A stretch of DNA of 50,417 nucleotides from Bacillota bacterium (GTDB taxonomy: Bacteria > Bacillota > SHA-98 > UBA4971), in NCBI GenBank assembly GCA_012516125.1, contig JAAYXB010000052.1:1-50417 (forward strand). Reading direction: 5' to 3'. The first letter of the stretch is position 1. Every line of letters begins with the position of its first letter. Position numbers and translations under genes: made by a program. Below are positions 35,801-43,241 of the stretch, one piece after another. The notes beneath the pieces are model-generated. The model made no database searches, was not told the origin of the DNA, and saw only the letters and a program-made list of their open reading frames with translations.

Positions 35801-35863
35801 CGCTCTACCCGGTGCGAGGCGCCCTGCCGAGCCCCGCCGCCGGCCTGTCGTCGCCTCCTCCAT
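32858..35863 (-). CDS. mrfA: MrfA-type DEAD/DEAH helicase with DUF1998 domain
   Basis: A 1001-aa ATP-dependent DNA helicase related to MrfA/YprA of Bacillus, which repairs mitomycin C lesions. Motif I is STASGKTLCYNAP, Walker B VIDEMHTYRG, motif III CSATIANP, motif VI QQAGRAGRGQEEA. The C-terminal DUF1998 zinc site is GCKCEDGCPSCV. The ATG at 35863 is chosen because AGGAAG lies 8 nt upstream; GTG at 35890 lacks a site. A Gly/Pro low-complexity insertion extends the C-terminus after the zinc site. The MrfB nuclease partner is not next to it in this window. Confidence 0.9.
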   Translation of the reverse strand: MEEATTGRRRGSAGRLAPGRAPAVPGGRATKDMDAARFIERLKLAPEYRGQIVHVENIPARQARYGDVVPPLHPRVAAILAKVGIERLYTHQAQAIQAIREGRDVAIVTSTASGKTLCYNAPVLERLAVDPGAKALYLFPTKALAQDQLRGLLRYREIDPDMPIVAGTYDGDTPPNARRKLRDEGNIILTNPDMLHQGILPRHPSWGPFFANLAFVVIDEMHTYRGVFGSNVACVIRRLERICEHYGSSPQFICCSATIANPKELAEKLIDRPVTLVDDDGAPRGPKKFVFWNPPFVDAARVERGSSSVEAERLLVELVRDRVQTITFVKARVVAELIYRFAQERLQQISPSLARAIKPYRGGYLPEERREIERRLFSGELLGVTSTNALELGIDIGSLDAAILTGYPGTIASTWQQAGRAGRGQEEALVILVGQSTPIDQYLMNHPEYFFGRATESAVIDPHNPYILARHLRCAAFELPLGAKDIARFGEYMPAILEILEEQREVVRRGNRWYWSHPSYPSEAVKLRNASDNTYTIVDTTQDPAQTAVGRDRRPPSVKDTAANRVIGTMDELSAFEQIHPEAIYLHDGETYFVSQLDVDKKVAFVEKADVDYFTQSISESTVKIENEQESAKFHKATASFGDVTVTSLVYMFKKIKFHGRESIGFGKVSLPPQVMGTVAFWLVPPISTLNLVRRWGRDPSEGLYGIGNVITEVVPLYAMCDPRDVGAVVDSLNTGSPTLFVYDRYPGGVGFAERAYRSLEDVLRACLEIVKGCKCEDGCPSCVGAPVPPFAQNDPDLSPRGRVPDKEAALIILHDLLEMEPYTPKPVERSTLGAAPGESVGWYGAPGPFAASAGAFAADGDRTETGSGGGGRAPGGGPGSDPGPGLGLGLGPGPGPEPGAGPDSGRGSGFASGPGSGMVQGRGLGRSIRGPWRRPGGGSGRSGAGDDAGESDAGEPIPLPVRRLPESVEARLRRELARFGRAVTSGSGRYGNGIGRGPRW
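33050..33260 (-). repeat. Gly/Pro/Leu-coding repeat block in helicase C-terminus
   Basis: Degenerate 6-bp units (GGCCTA, GGCCTG, GGACCC) encode PGLGLGLGPGPGPEPG near residues 868-938. The GGCCTA unit is tandem at about 33190-33210. The block lies after the last conserved helicase domain. Confidence 0.75.
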
Positions 35864-35909
35864 TCCCAGTTCTTCCTTGGGGTCTCGCACGGTCGTGCTT
35901 TACTGACGG

Positions 35910-36443
35910 CTATTCGATCATCACAAGCGAATACCAGTTCTGCTCCTGGCTTTCGTCGGCAAGCGTCTCTATCGGAAGCCCCTGCTTTCGGGCGGTGGCG
36001 TACACATCGATCCCCATAGCCTGCATGGCAGGCCTCGCCTTGCCCGGGAAGCGGCAGGGCTTGTCCTCCGGCAGGCTGCACTCCGCGCACAATCCGCAAT
36101 CGCTCATGCTGAACGCGAAGTAGTACCCGTCCACGTACGCCCGGCTCTCCACGGCAAACGAGATCCTCTGGGAGGAGTCCTTGTCGTGCGTGTGGATAAG
36201 CACAGCGTACCTGTAGCGCGACAGCACCTGTTCGGCCTCCCACGGCTTTAGCGCCCCAGGGGCCGACGGACACACCCAGCACTTCCCCCACGTGGAACAG
36301 CCGTACATGCACTTGAGGTAGGTCCTGGGATCGAACACGATGTCCCGCGCATCGATCACAAGGGCGTCGACAGCCCCGAGGCTCTTCGCCAACTCGGCGT
36401 ATTTCGCATACTTCCCCTCCAATTCTTTCCCCTTCTTCCACAC
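35910..36443 (-). CDS. DUF2284 metal-binding protein
   Basis: A 177-aa cysteine-rich protein. CMYGCSTWGKCWVCPSAPG and later CGLCAECSLPEDKPCRFP give about ten Cys in the arrangement of DUF2284, a predicted metal or iron-sulfur protein of unknown role. The rest is alpha/beta (YRYAVLIHTHDKDSS). The start at GTG 36443 has a weak AGGAT upstream; a TTG a few codons on is possible. Same strand as the helicase, 46 bp upstream, so it may be in the same transcript. Confidence 0.87.
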   Translation of the reverse strand: MWKKGKELEGKYAKYAELAKSLGAVDALVIDARDIVFDPRTYLKCMYGCSTWGKCWVCPSAPGALKPWEAEQVLSRYRYAVLIHTHDKDSSQRISFAVESRAYVDGYYFAFSMSDCGLCAECSLPEDKPCRFPGKARPAMQAMGIDVYATARKQGLPIETLADESQEQNWYSLVMIE

Positions 36444-36577
36444 GATATGATCCTACCACACCTACTGCGCCGAAAGCGGCCTACTGTTAGTTCGACAACC
36501 CGGCCGGGCTGTCCTGCCGCCGCCCTGCTGGTTCCTGCGGCGCGTCGATATCACGCTTATGTGTGATCTTTTATGTG

Positions 36578-36606
36578 TTGACAACAGTGTCTATCCATGG
36601 GATACT
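36578..36606 (+). promoter_or_regulatory. Sigma-A promoter of Phd/RelE-type pair
   Basis: TTGACA (36578-36583), 17-bp spacer, GATACT (36601-36606). The inverted repeat ACAGT...ACTGT (36584 and 36604 regions) spans spacer and -10 box and is a candidate operator. TATGTGT occurs twice just upstream (36559 and 36572 regions). Confidence 0.65.
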
Positions 36607-36648
36607 GTCGTCGTAGACCGCCGCATGGAACGGTTGGAGGTGACCCCG

Positions 36649-37023
36649 ATGCCCAAGAAGATCCCCGCGTCGGTGCTGGATTTCGTTACACACAACGTTT
36701 TGCAGGTGACCGACCTCACACGGAAGGGCCGACTCGCTGAAATCCTCGACGCGTACTCATGCAGGGAGAGCTCGGAAATATACGTAGTTCAAAACGCGAA
36801 GAGGCCAGGCGCGCAGGCCGCGCTGGTGGATGTGAGGTTCCTGAAGGAACTTCTCACCGTAAAGGAACTTGTGGATGAAGCGGTTGACGATCTCCTCGCG
36901 AGCGAAGTGAAGGCTAGGCTCGGCGAGCCCGCCCACGTACCTCTGGCGGATTTGGTATCGAAGCTTGGGCTCGACCTGAGCGAGGTTGCTCGTTTGGCCG
37001 AGAGCGAGGAGACAGAGGAATGA
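36649..37023 (+). CDS. Phd/YefM-type antitoxin
   Basis: A 124-aa protein. VTDLTRKGRLAEILDAY, then SEIYVVQNAKRPGAQAALVD and VRFLKELL follow the Phd/YefM antitoxin pattern (strand-helix with a Val-x-Lys/Gln-Asn core). The C-terminus (LASEVKARLGEP to ESEETEE) is helical and acidic, suitable for toxin binding. ATG at 36649 has GGAGGTGA 5 nt upstream. Overlaps the downstream toxin as ATGA. Confidence 0.78.
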   Translation: MPKKIPASVLDFVTHNVLQVTDLTRKGRLAEILDAYSCRESSEIYVVQNAKRPGAQAALVDVRFLKELLTVKELVDEAVDDLLASEVKARLGEPAHVPLADLVSKLGLDLSEVARLAESEETEE

Positions 37024-37421
37024 CCGTCGAGCAAGACCTGGAGCGTCTCCTCGGCAAGGATTGCCGCACCAAGGTGATACTCACCCGCAAGGCAGTGGCC
37101 GATATCGAAGCGCTCGACCGCGGGCTACAGAGCATCGTTGTCGCGGCGATAGTCAGGCGCGCCAGGGGAGGGCCTCTCTTGAAGCCTCGGGGTCTTGGCG
37201 AACCCCTTGGCCGCGGCCTTGCGGGAGTTGCAAAGATCAAGCTCAAGAGGCACGGCATGAGAATAGTGTACCGGCCGGTCGAGAGGGGCGACGCGATAGT
37301 CATGGAGATCCTCGCGGTGGGCCCGAGGGCTGCCGGCGAGGTGTACAAGGAAGTCGCTCGCCGTCTGAACGAGGTAGACAAGGATGCTGGGGGTGCAGGC
37401 GCACGAGAGCCGCCGAAGTGA
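37020..37421 (+). CDS. RelE/ParE-family toxin
   Basis: A 133-aa toxin. KVILTRKAVADIEALD, LKPRGLGEPLGRGLAGVAKI, then LKRHGMRIVYRPVE and VMEILAVGPRAAGEVYKEVARRL give the RelE fold with its basic mid-section and C-terminal helix. The N-terminal 16 residues and the tail after residue 118 are additions. Coupled to the antitoxin by ATGA. Whether it is a ribosome-dependent nuclease (RelE) or a gyrase poison (ParE) cannot be decided. Confidence 0.82.
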   Translation: MTVEQDLERLLGKDCRTKVILTRKAVADIEALDRGLQSIVVAAIVRRARGGPLLKPRGLGEPLGRGLAGVAKIKLKRHGMRIVYRPVERGDAIVMEILAVGPRAAGEVYKEVARRLNEVDKDAGGAGAREPPK

Positions 37422-37452
37422 AGGCGCGAGAAGGAGCGAGCAATAAGAACTA

Positions 37453-37476
37453 GGGGGCGCCCCATGGATCGCCCCC
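37453..37476 (+). terminator. Stem-loop after RelE-type gene
   Basis: GGGGGCG (37453-37459), 10-nt loop, CGCCCCC (37470-37476), 31 nt past the toxin stop and before the convergent SPOCS gene. It is followed by the mildly T-rich GGCATTTCGTTTCTG. Plausible terminator for the plus-strand pair. Confidence 0.5.
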
Positions 37477-37552
37477 GTGGTGGCATTTCGTTTCTGACTG
37501 AACCAGTATTAGCAGCACCGGGTCTGCATGAGACTTACGGTTTTGCCCTGGT

Positions 37553-39190
37553 TCACGGGATAACCAGCGTGTCGCCGACCTCGATGCGATCGGGATCAGG
37601 AATGGAGTTCGCCTGCACGATCGCGGCGACCGTCGTACCGTAGCGCTGAGCTATCTGGTACAGAGTCTCGCCTATCTGCACTACGTGGACCCGCCCTGAT
37701 GACGGAGCCTGCCCTCCGTCCGCCAGCGGACCCGGCAGCTCGGATGGCCCAGGCGCCGCGGGCACCGTGCCACCCCCAGCCTCTGTCGCCGTGTCGTTCA
37801 CACCCACGACAGCCGACACAGTATCCACACGGGTCACCATGGCCCAGCCCCGGAGCACGATCCTTACGTTGGCGGCCCTTGGCTCGACTGGCACGGCAAT
37901 CACCCTCACGACGTCCACGTCACTCACTGCAAAGAGCGTCGGTATTACCCCCGGAATCGCGAGGGTCACCGAAAATGGCACGGTCTCCACAGTGGCGAAC
38001 ACTCTCTGCGACGGAAGCGCCGCGAACAGCACTGTGACCCTGAGAATCCCCTCCACGATCACCACGCCGTCCAGCACGACCGTCTTCGTTACCTTCGCCC
38101 GCGCGAAAGCTTCGATTACCCTGCCGATCTCCGGTAGACCCGCCGGAACGATCACGCGTACCGAGACGGTAGAGTTGTCCTCTACCTGGCCAACGATCTC
38201 CTCCACAAGGAAGTCCCTGGTCACAGGGATTAGAAGGTCCGGAAGATCGTCAATAGCGGTAACGAGCGTAAGATCCTTGTCGACCGTGACGACCACCGAT
38301 ACGCGGAGCACCGCCCTTACCCTCAGCGTGCGTGCGTTTACGATCTCCGCCTCCGCAGCCTCGACCTGCACCGACGCGAACGCGAACATCCCCGGCTGCA
38401 CGCCCGGCAGGCCCACGATGGTGCTGAAGCTGAGGACACCGTCCACCGAGAACACAGGCTGCCCGGGGCTGATGGCCACATAGAGTATGCGTACCGAGAC
38501 CGCCCCGTTCACAACGATCTTGTTGTGCAGCACCTTTGTCGCGGTGACAGACGCTGCCGCGTCTGTCCTGATGATCCGGGACGCGCCGGGCTTGTCAGGC
38601 GGTATCGATATCGTCCCAACGGCGATGGTCTCAGCCTCTCCCTGCAGCACAGCTCGCTCCACAGTGACCACCCGTCGCTTCACAACGGGCACCACGGGCA
38701 CCTTCACCGTGGGTACAACGATTGCGGGCGGCACTTCGACCACGACCTCGGTTATCTCTTCCCTGAGCACCCGGACCCTGAGAGACACCAGCACATTCAC
38801 CTCGACAGTCCTCGCGTCGATGAGCCGTGACGTTGCGAAAACGCTCGTTACGAGCACCTCCGGGATCATGCCAGGGAAGACTCCCGGGACGCTCACACTC
38901 CCGAACAAGGACAGCGTGCCCTCGAACGCATGTACCGGTTGTGACGGTGCCGTGGACACGTAGAGAATGTTCACATCCGCGTTTCCCCGGATGACCACCG
39001 CCCCCGGTACGACCGTGATCTGGGTGACAGCGACCCGCGCCTGGGTATCGAGGATCGACGCAATATCCGGCTTCGGAGGCGGCACGACCAGGCGCCCAGT
39101 GGCTACAATGCTGGCGCTGACGTCGGCGACTACCACCTCGACCTTCACTTTTCTTCGCGGGAGACCCGCTACGGTCACACCTGAAGACAC
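37553..39190 (-). CDS. SPOCS-domain protein with C-terminal LysM
   Basis: 545 aa with three successive SPOCS (DUF3794) units and a LysM module at the end (HVVQIGETLYQIAQRYGTTV then QANSIPDPDRIEVGDTL). SPOCS units show VVIRGNADVNILYVSTAPSQ, IVVNGAVSVRILYVAISPGQ and VIVEGILRVTVLFAALPSQ. The architecture resembles SipL, which links the spore coat to the forespore surface through SpoIVA. GTG at 39190 is chosen because AAGGAGGG stands 6 nt upstream; a start at 39256 would bury that site. No signal peptide, consistent with mother-cell synthesis. A Gly/Pro linker precedes LysM. Last of three SPOCS genes in a row. Confidence 0.9.
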   Translation of the reverse strand: MSSGVTVAGLPRRKVKVEVVVADVSASIVATGRLVVPPPKPDIASILDTQARVAVTQITVVPGAVVIRGNADVNILYVSTAPSQPVHAFEGTLSLFGSVSVPGVFPGMIPEVLVTSVFATSRLIDARTVEVNVLVSLRVRVLREEITEVVVEVPPAIVVPTVKVPVVPVVKRRVVTVERAVLQGEAETIAVGTISIPPDKPGASRIIRTDAAASVTATKVLHNKIVVNGAVSVRILYVAISPGQPVFSVDGVLSFSTIVGLPGVQPGMFAFASVQVEAAEAEIVNARTLRVRAVLRVSVVVTVDKDLTLVTAIDDLPDLLIPVTRDFLVEEIVGQVEDNSTVSVRVIVPAGLPEIGRVIEAFARAKVTKTVVLDGVVIVEGILRVTVLFAALPSQRVFATVETVPFSVTLAIPGVIPTLFAVSDVDVVRVIAVPVEPRAANVRIVLRGWAMVTRVDTVSAVVGVNDTATEAGGGTVPAAPGPSELPGPLADGGQAPSSGRVHVVQIGETLYQIAQRYGTTVAAIVQANSIPDPDRIEVGDTLVIP

Positions 39191-39635
39191 CTCGCTCCCT
39201 CCTTCCCGCAAGGTCTTTACCAGGATATGATATGTTTGGGAGCGTCCGGGCGCCACCGCCCAGCTAGTCGCCCGGTCGCCGCATGGTCAGCGGTCTCGGC
39301 GACCACCAGTCGGGGGCCACCCTGCTGCTGATGGCCGCCTGCTGGCCCCCAGCAACTGGCCGCCGGCCGAAAGATGGTGGGGCCTGGACACCGAATGCTG
39401 GAGTCAGGTTTCGGAAAGCAGGATGCGGGGGGCTGAAAGCGGGAGGCTGAAAGCAGGATGCGAGAAGCTGGAGGCTGCCCGTCGGGCTTTTCCCCCCGGC
39501 AGCCCCTGACAGGCCCGAAAGACGTAGCGAGGGACCCCAGCGGGAGCGCTGGAGGTCCCTTGTTCCGGGGCCTTGGTCGGATGTCAAGCCCAGGTGTAGT
39601 GGTGCGTGTCTGCCGCGGACGACCGGCCCAAGTTA
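39191..39635. other. Intergenic region with strong stem-loop at 39530-39561
   Basis: No supported gene. AGGGACC...GGTCCCT at 39530-39560 encloses CCAGCG and CGCTGG, giving a long interrupted stem in the gap after the second SPOCS gene. About 39400-39480 holds repeated GAGGCTGAAAGCAGGATGC-like units (two to three). The stem could end transcription of the upstream SPOCS gene, though no U-run follows on either strand. Confidence 0.45.
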
Positions 39636-41054
39636 TCAGTTCATATCCCGGAACTCCTCGGGCACAAGGACGTCGATGACTACGTGCTTCTGCACGGTCT
39701 TGGTGACCTTGACGAACACCTCGATGATCGCCTCGACCAGCACGTCCCGGGTGCCGACCTCGGGCGGCGGCGTCACCCCGACCGGCAGGAGCTGAGCGGT
39801 GGCGAACTCCACCCTTGGCCGGACGAGGATGTTCATCCCAGGGAACGCGCCCGGCAGGTCCACGAACGTCGTGAAGGGCACCTCGAGGTGCATGTGATGG
39901 ACCGGCTGGTCCGGCAGAGCCGCCACGTATATCACCTGGAGGACAAGCCTCCCCTCAAGGATTACCTTGCCGTCGAGGATGTCCGACCGGGTTATCTCCA
40001 CCGTGGAACTGAAGACTCTGATGATCTTGGTCGCAGCCGGCTTCTCTTGAGGAATCGTGACTTCCTGGCGGATGTTAACCTGTTGGGTCACCTCGTTGAC
40101 AACGTCTTCGATGGCGACCAGCTGCCGCACAGCATTGATGGGAATCCTGTCGGACCTAACGTCCGTCACGACCCTCATCTGCTGGATCTCTGTGACTTTC
40201 GCAAATACGCTTAAGACCAGGTCTTGCATGATCGTCATCGGGTCGACGATGGTCGCCTGCGCGAACTCCACGGTCGGGAAGAGCTCAACCATGAGGCCGG
40301 GCATGGCTCCCGGGATCCTGATGTTAACGAGGAAGTTCACCGTCTGATGCATCTGGTGGACGGGCTGGTCGGGCAGATTCGCCACGTAGAGTATCTGGGT
40401 CCTGATTTGCCCCTGGACGATCACGAGATCCGGGATCACCCTCACCTCACTCGGCAACACCTCGGTACTGATGATACCGAGGATCTTCAAAACCGGCGGT
40501 TTGCCGGTCGGTACCGACAGGGTGTTGCTCAGTATCACCTGACCCGTGTTCTCGCCGACCACCCGCTCGACTCGCACAAGATTCTTCTCGACTTTCACCG
40601 GGATGCTCTTGAACATCACGTCGGTGACCACGTCAAGCTGCACGAGCTGCGTCACCTTGACGAAGAGCTCAATAATGAGTTCGATTTCAACTTCCCTCGG
40701 GTTTCTGATCACTATGTCGGAGAACGTGACCCTCGGCCTGACGATTACGGTCATCCCCGGCTGCGCTCCCGGGACGTCCACGAACTGAAGGAAGCTGATG
40801 GTGTGCTCCATATGATGCACCGGCTGCTCGGGCAAGGCGGCGACATAGATGGTCTGCACTGTCGCAGTCCCCTCCACGACCACCTTGTTCGGTAGCGGTG
40901 TCCCGGTCGCTGAGACTGTTACGTTGACGATGCTCAAGATCTTCTGGACGTCGGGCTTCCCGTTGGGCACCGACTGCACGCTTCTCAGAGTGACGGTTGC
41001 CACCCTCTCGCCGACGACCTCGAAGAGCTTCAGCCGCTCCCTCCTTAGAACCAT
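39636..41054 (-). CDS. SPOCS-domain protein, three repeats, no LysM
   Basis: 472 aa made of three SPOCS (DUF3794) units. Each has the core pattern VVEGTATVQTIYVAALPEQPVHHM, IVQGQIRTQILYVANLP and VILEGRLVLQVIYVAALPDQ (shown in part), followed by FVDVPGAQPGM-type and VKVTxxxQ segments. It lacks the LysM of its two neighbours. ATG at 41054 has GGAGGGAGAAGG upstream. Likely a structural protein of the spore envelope, by family; not a known enzyme. Gene order suggests origin by duplication of the neighbours. Confidence 0.88.
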   Translation of the reverse strand: MVLRRERLKLFEVVGERVATVTLRSVQSVPNGKPDVQKILSIVNVTVSATGTPLPNKVVVEGTATVQTIYVAALPEQPVHHMEHTISFLQFVDVPGAQPGMTVIVRPRVTFSDIVIRNPREVEIELIIELFVKVTQLVQLDVVTDVMFKSIPVKVEKNLVRVERVVGENTGQVILSNTLSVPTGKPPVLKILGIISTEVLPSEVRVIPDLVIVQGQIRTQILYVANLPDQPVHQMHQTVNFLVNIRIPGAMPGLMVELFPTVEFAQATIVDPMTIMQDLVLSVFAKVTEIQQMRVVTDVRSDRIPINAVRQLVAIEDVVNEVTQQVNIRQEVTIPQEKPAATKIIRVFSSTVEITRSDILDGKVILEGRLVLQVIYVAALPDQPVHHMHLEVPFTTFVDLPGAFPGMNILVRPRVEFATAQLLPVGVTPPPEVGTRDVLVEAIIEVFVKVTKTVQKHVVIDVLVPEEFRDMN

Positions 41055-41192
41055 TTCCCTTCTCCCTCCCTTTCCAACAATCGTGCTTTCCTGAACTCCA
41101 AAACGAGGCGACGTCCGGTCGGCTCCCTGACTGCCCTGGACAACGCGCGCCCGCACTTGCGCTCCGCCAGGCTGACATGATGCCCGCCGCTC

Positions 41193-41231
41193 GGGCAAAG
41201 GCCACGGGGACCGTGCCCGTGGCCTTTGCCC
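41193..41231. other. Perfect 16-bp stem-loop between SPOCS genes
   Basis: GGGCAAAGGCCACGGG (41193-41208), loop GACCGTG, CCCGTGGCCTTTGCCC (41216-41231). It is the strongest simple hairpin in the window, 105 bp past the stop of the first SPOCS gene and 139 bp before the next start. No U-run on either side, so it may be a processing or stabilising element between the genes rather than an intrinsic terminator. Confidence 0.65.
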
Positions 41232-41336
41232 AGGCGCCCGACGCCCGGATCGCCATAACGTGAAATGTTACAGGCGTTCTTGCTACCAAGAGGCTACCCC
41301 CTACCGGCCATCGGGCAATCTGCGGCCTCGCCTGGC

Positions 41337-42929
41337 CTAGCCCTTGGGCGCCGGGCAGGCAGGGATCTGGATGACCTGGCCTACCTGGAGATTCTCCGGC
41401 TGAATGCCCGGGTTGGCCTGGATTATCGCGGCCACGGTTGTGTTGTACTTGCGCGCGAGGGCCCAGAGCGTATCGCCCGGCTGGATCGTGACCATGACGA
41501 TGGTCGGCTGCGGGCACGGCACCTCCGGAGGCTTCACGACCACCACGTTGACCACGACGTTGAGCTGCACAGGCTCGGTGACCTTCGCAAACACGCTCAC
41601 CAGGACCTTCGCGGTGAACCGCCTGTCATCGACCACCTCGAAGTCCACGTGCTCGATGGCAACGCGCGTCTCGGCCAGGAATCCCTCCTGAGTGCCTGGC
41701 ACTTCCACCACCTGCGTGAACTTTAGGCGGTGTGACATGTGGTGCACCGGTTGGTCGCCCTCGGGGGTCTGGGCCACGTAAAGCGTCTGAAGCTCGACGA
41801 CGCCCTCGACGATGACCTTGCCGTCGATGATCCTGTAGGATGCCTCCTTGACCGACGTGTCGATCCTGAGGACGCGCTCGATGTTTGGCTTCTCCCTCGG
41901 CACTTCCAGGGTTTCCTTGAGTATCGTCTGCATCGTGTCCTCGCCGATGACGTCCTCCACGCGGAGCAGCCTCTTCTCCACGTCGAGCACGGTGGTCTTG
42001 GACGTCACCTCGGTGACGACCTCGAGCTGTCTTGTGACCGTCACCTTCGCGGTCAGCTTGAGCACCACATCAACGCTGACCGTGCGGAAGTCAAGTTCGC
42101 TAAAGCTCACCGCCTCGAGCACAAGTCTCACCTGTGCCCGCATGCTCACAGCCGCCCCGGGCACCTCGATGACCTGCGAGAACCGGAGCTGGGTCGAGAA
42201 GAAATGCACCGGCAACCTCGGCAGGTAAGGATCGTGAGGAACCGCCGCGTACAGGACATCCACGTCGATGAGGCCTTCCGCCACCACCTGCCCGTCGAGC
42301 ACCTGGATATCCGTGAGACGAGGCTTCGCTTCCACGCTGATGACCGACTCGATATCCGGCTTCTCGGGCGGTACCGCAAGCCTTCCGGTGACGAGAGCCT
42401 GTGCCGTCGCCTCCCCCACCACATCCTCGACCTTCAAGAGCTCCCTGGCCACCTGGAGGTCCGGCGGGCCGGTGACCTCGGTCACCACCTCGAGTTGCTC
42501 GGTCCTCGTGACCTTGACCGTTGCGGACAGGACGAGTCGCACGTCCAGGGTGCGGACGTCAACCAGGTCGAATGATACGTCGTGGATATCCACCTCGACG
42601 AACGCGTTCATCGAGGGATCCGTGCCCGGAACCTCGGCGATGAGCTCGAAGGATACATCCTGCTCAAGGAGTTGCACCGGCTGGGTGCCGGCAGCCACCC
42701 GTCCCACATAGAGCGCCCGCACCCTGATGGTGCCCTCCACCAGAACCTTGCCCCTTATGAGCTGGAATGAACTTGTGAGGATATCTGCGTCGACGCTGAT
42801 GATCTTCTCGGCGGTAGGCAGGTTCTCAGGGATCGTGAGCATCTCACGCAGGACCTTGCGCGCCGTGGTTTCGCCGACGACCTGTTCGACCTTGAGGAGC
42901 TCCTCCTTGAGCTCGACACCCACAGCCAT
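41337..42929 (-). CDS. SPOCS-domain protein with C-terminal LysM
   Basis: 530 aa: three SPOCS (DUF3794) units (roughly 1-155, 155-310, 310-465) and a LysM module (IQPGDTLWALARKYNTTVAA then QANPGIQPENLQVGQVIQIP). Unit starts read LKVEQVVGETTARKVL, LKVEDVVGEATAQALV and LRVEDVIGEDTMQTIL; strands such as VLVEGTIRVRALYVG and VIVEGVVELQTLYVA follow. Same SipL-like layout as the gene at 37553. ATG at 42929 is preceded by GGGGGAGAGG. First of the three-gene run, with a candidate SigE promoter upstream. Confidence 0.92.
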   Translation of the reverse strand: MAVGVELKEELLKVEQVVGETTARKVLREMLTIPENLPTAEKIISVDADILTSSFQLIRGKVLVEGTIRVRALYVGRVAAGTQPVQLLEQDVSFELIAEVPGTDPSMNAFVEVDIHDVSFDLVDVRTLDVRLVLSATVKVTRTEQLEVVTEVTGPPDLQVARELLKVEDVVGEATAQALVTGRLAVPPEKPDIESVISVEAKPRLTDIQVLDGQVVAEGLIDVDVLYAAVPHDPYLPRLPVHFFSTQLRFSQVIEVPGAAVSMRAQVRLVLEAVSFSELDFRTVSVDVVLKLTAKVTVTRQLEVVTEVTSKTTVLDVEKRLLRVEDVIGEDTMQTILKETLEVPREKPNIERVLRIDTSVKEASYRIIDGKVIVEGVVELQTLYVAQTPEGDQPVHHMSHRLKFTQVVEVPGTQEGFLAETRVAIEHVDFEVVDDRRFTAKVLVSVFAKVTEPVQLNVVVNVVVVKPPEVPCPQPTIVMVTIQPGDTLWALARKYNTTVAAIIQANPGIQPENLQVGQVIQIPACPAPKG

Positions 42930-42986
42930 CTCCTCTCCCCCTTTCTCGTGACAGGCATGAAACCAGTACACTCGCTTTTCATTTCT

Positions 42987-43016
42987 ACTATATGCGGGCG
43001 ACTAACCAAAATGTGC
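42987..43016 (-). promoter_or_regulatory. Candidate SigE-type sporulation promoter
   Basis: On the minus strand GCACATTT (43016-43009), 14-bp spacer, CATATAGT (42994-42987). Compared with the mother-cell SigE consensus (KMATATWT, 14 bp, CATACAHT) this gives 7 of 8 and about 6 of 8 matches. It lies about 60 bp before the first SPOCS gene. Judged by eye; other sigma factors are not excluded. The rest of the 42930-43241 gap is plain GC-rich sequence. Confidence 0.45.
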
Positions 43017-43241
43017 ATATATTTCTAGATGCGACGCCGCCCCGGCGACCGCGCGCACCCGTGGGCCGGGCCAGACAGTCTGCCACCCGGGGACAGGTAG
43101 GCAGCAAGGCACAGAGAGCAGGGCCGGGCGCCAGATCCGGGACTGGGATCCGCAGATCACCGGCCAGAGGCCAGGGCCCGGGGTCGGGATCCTGGAGCCG
43201 GGAGCCGCGAGCCGAAAAGGAAGTGCTCAGGGAAAGTCGGG

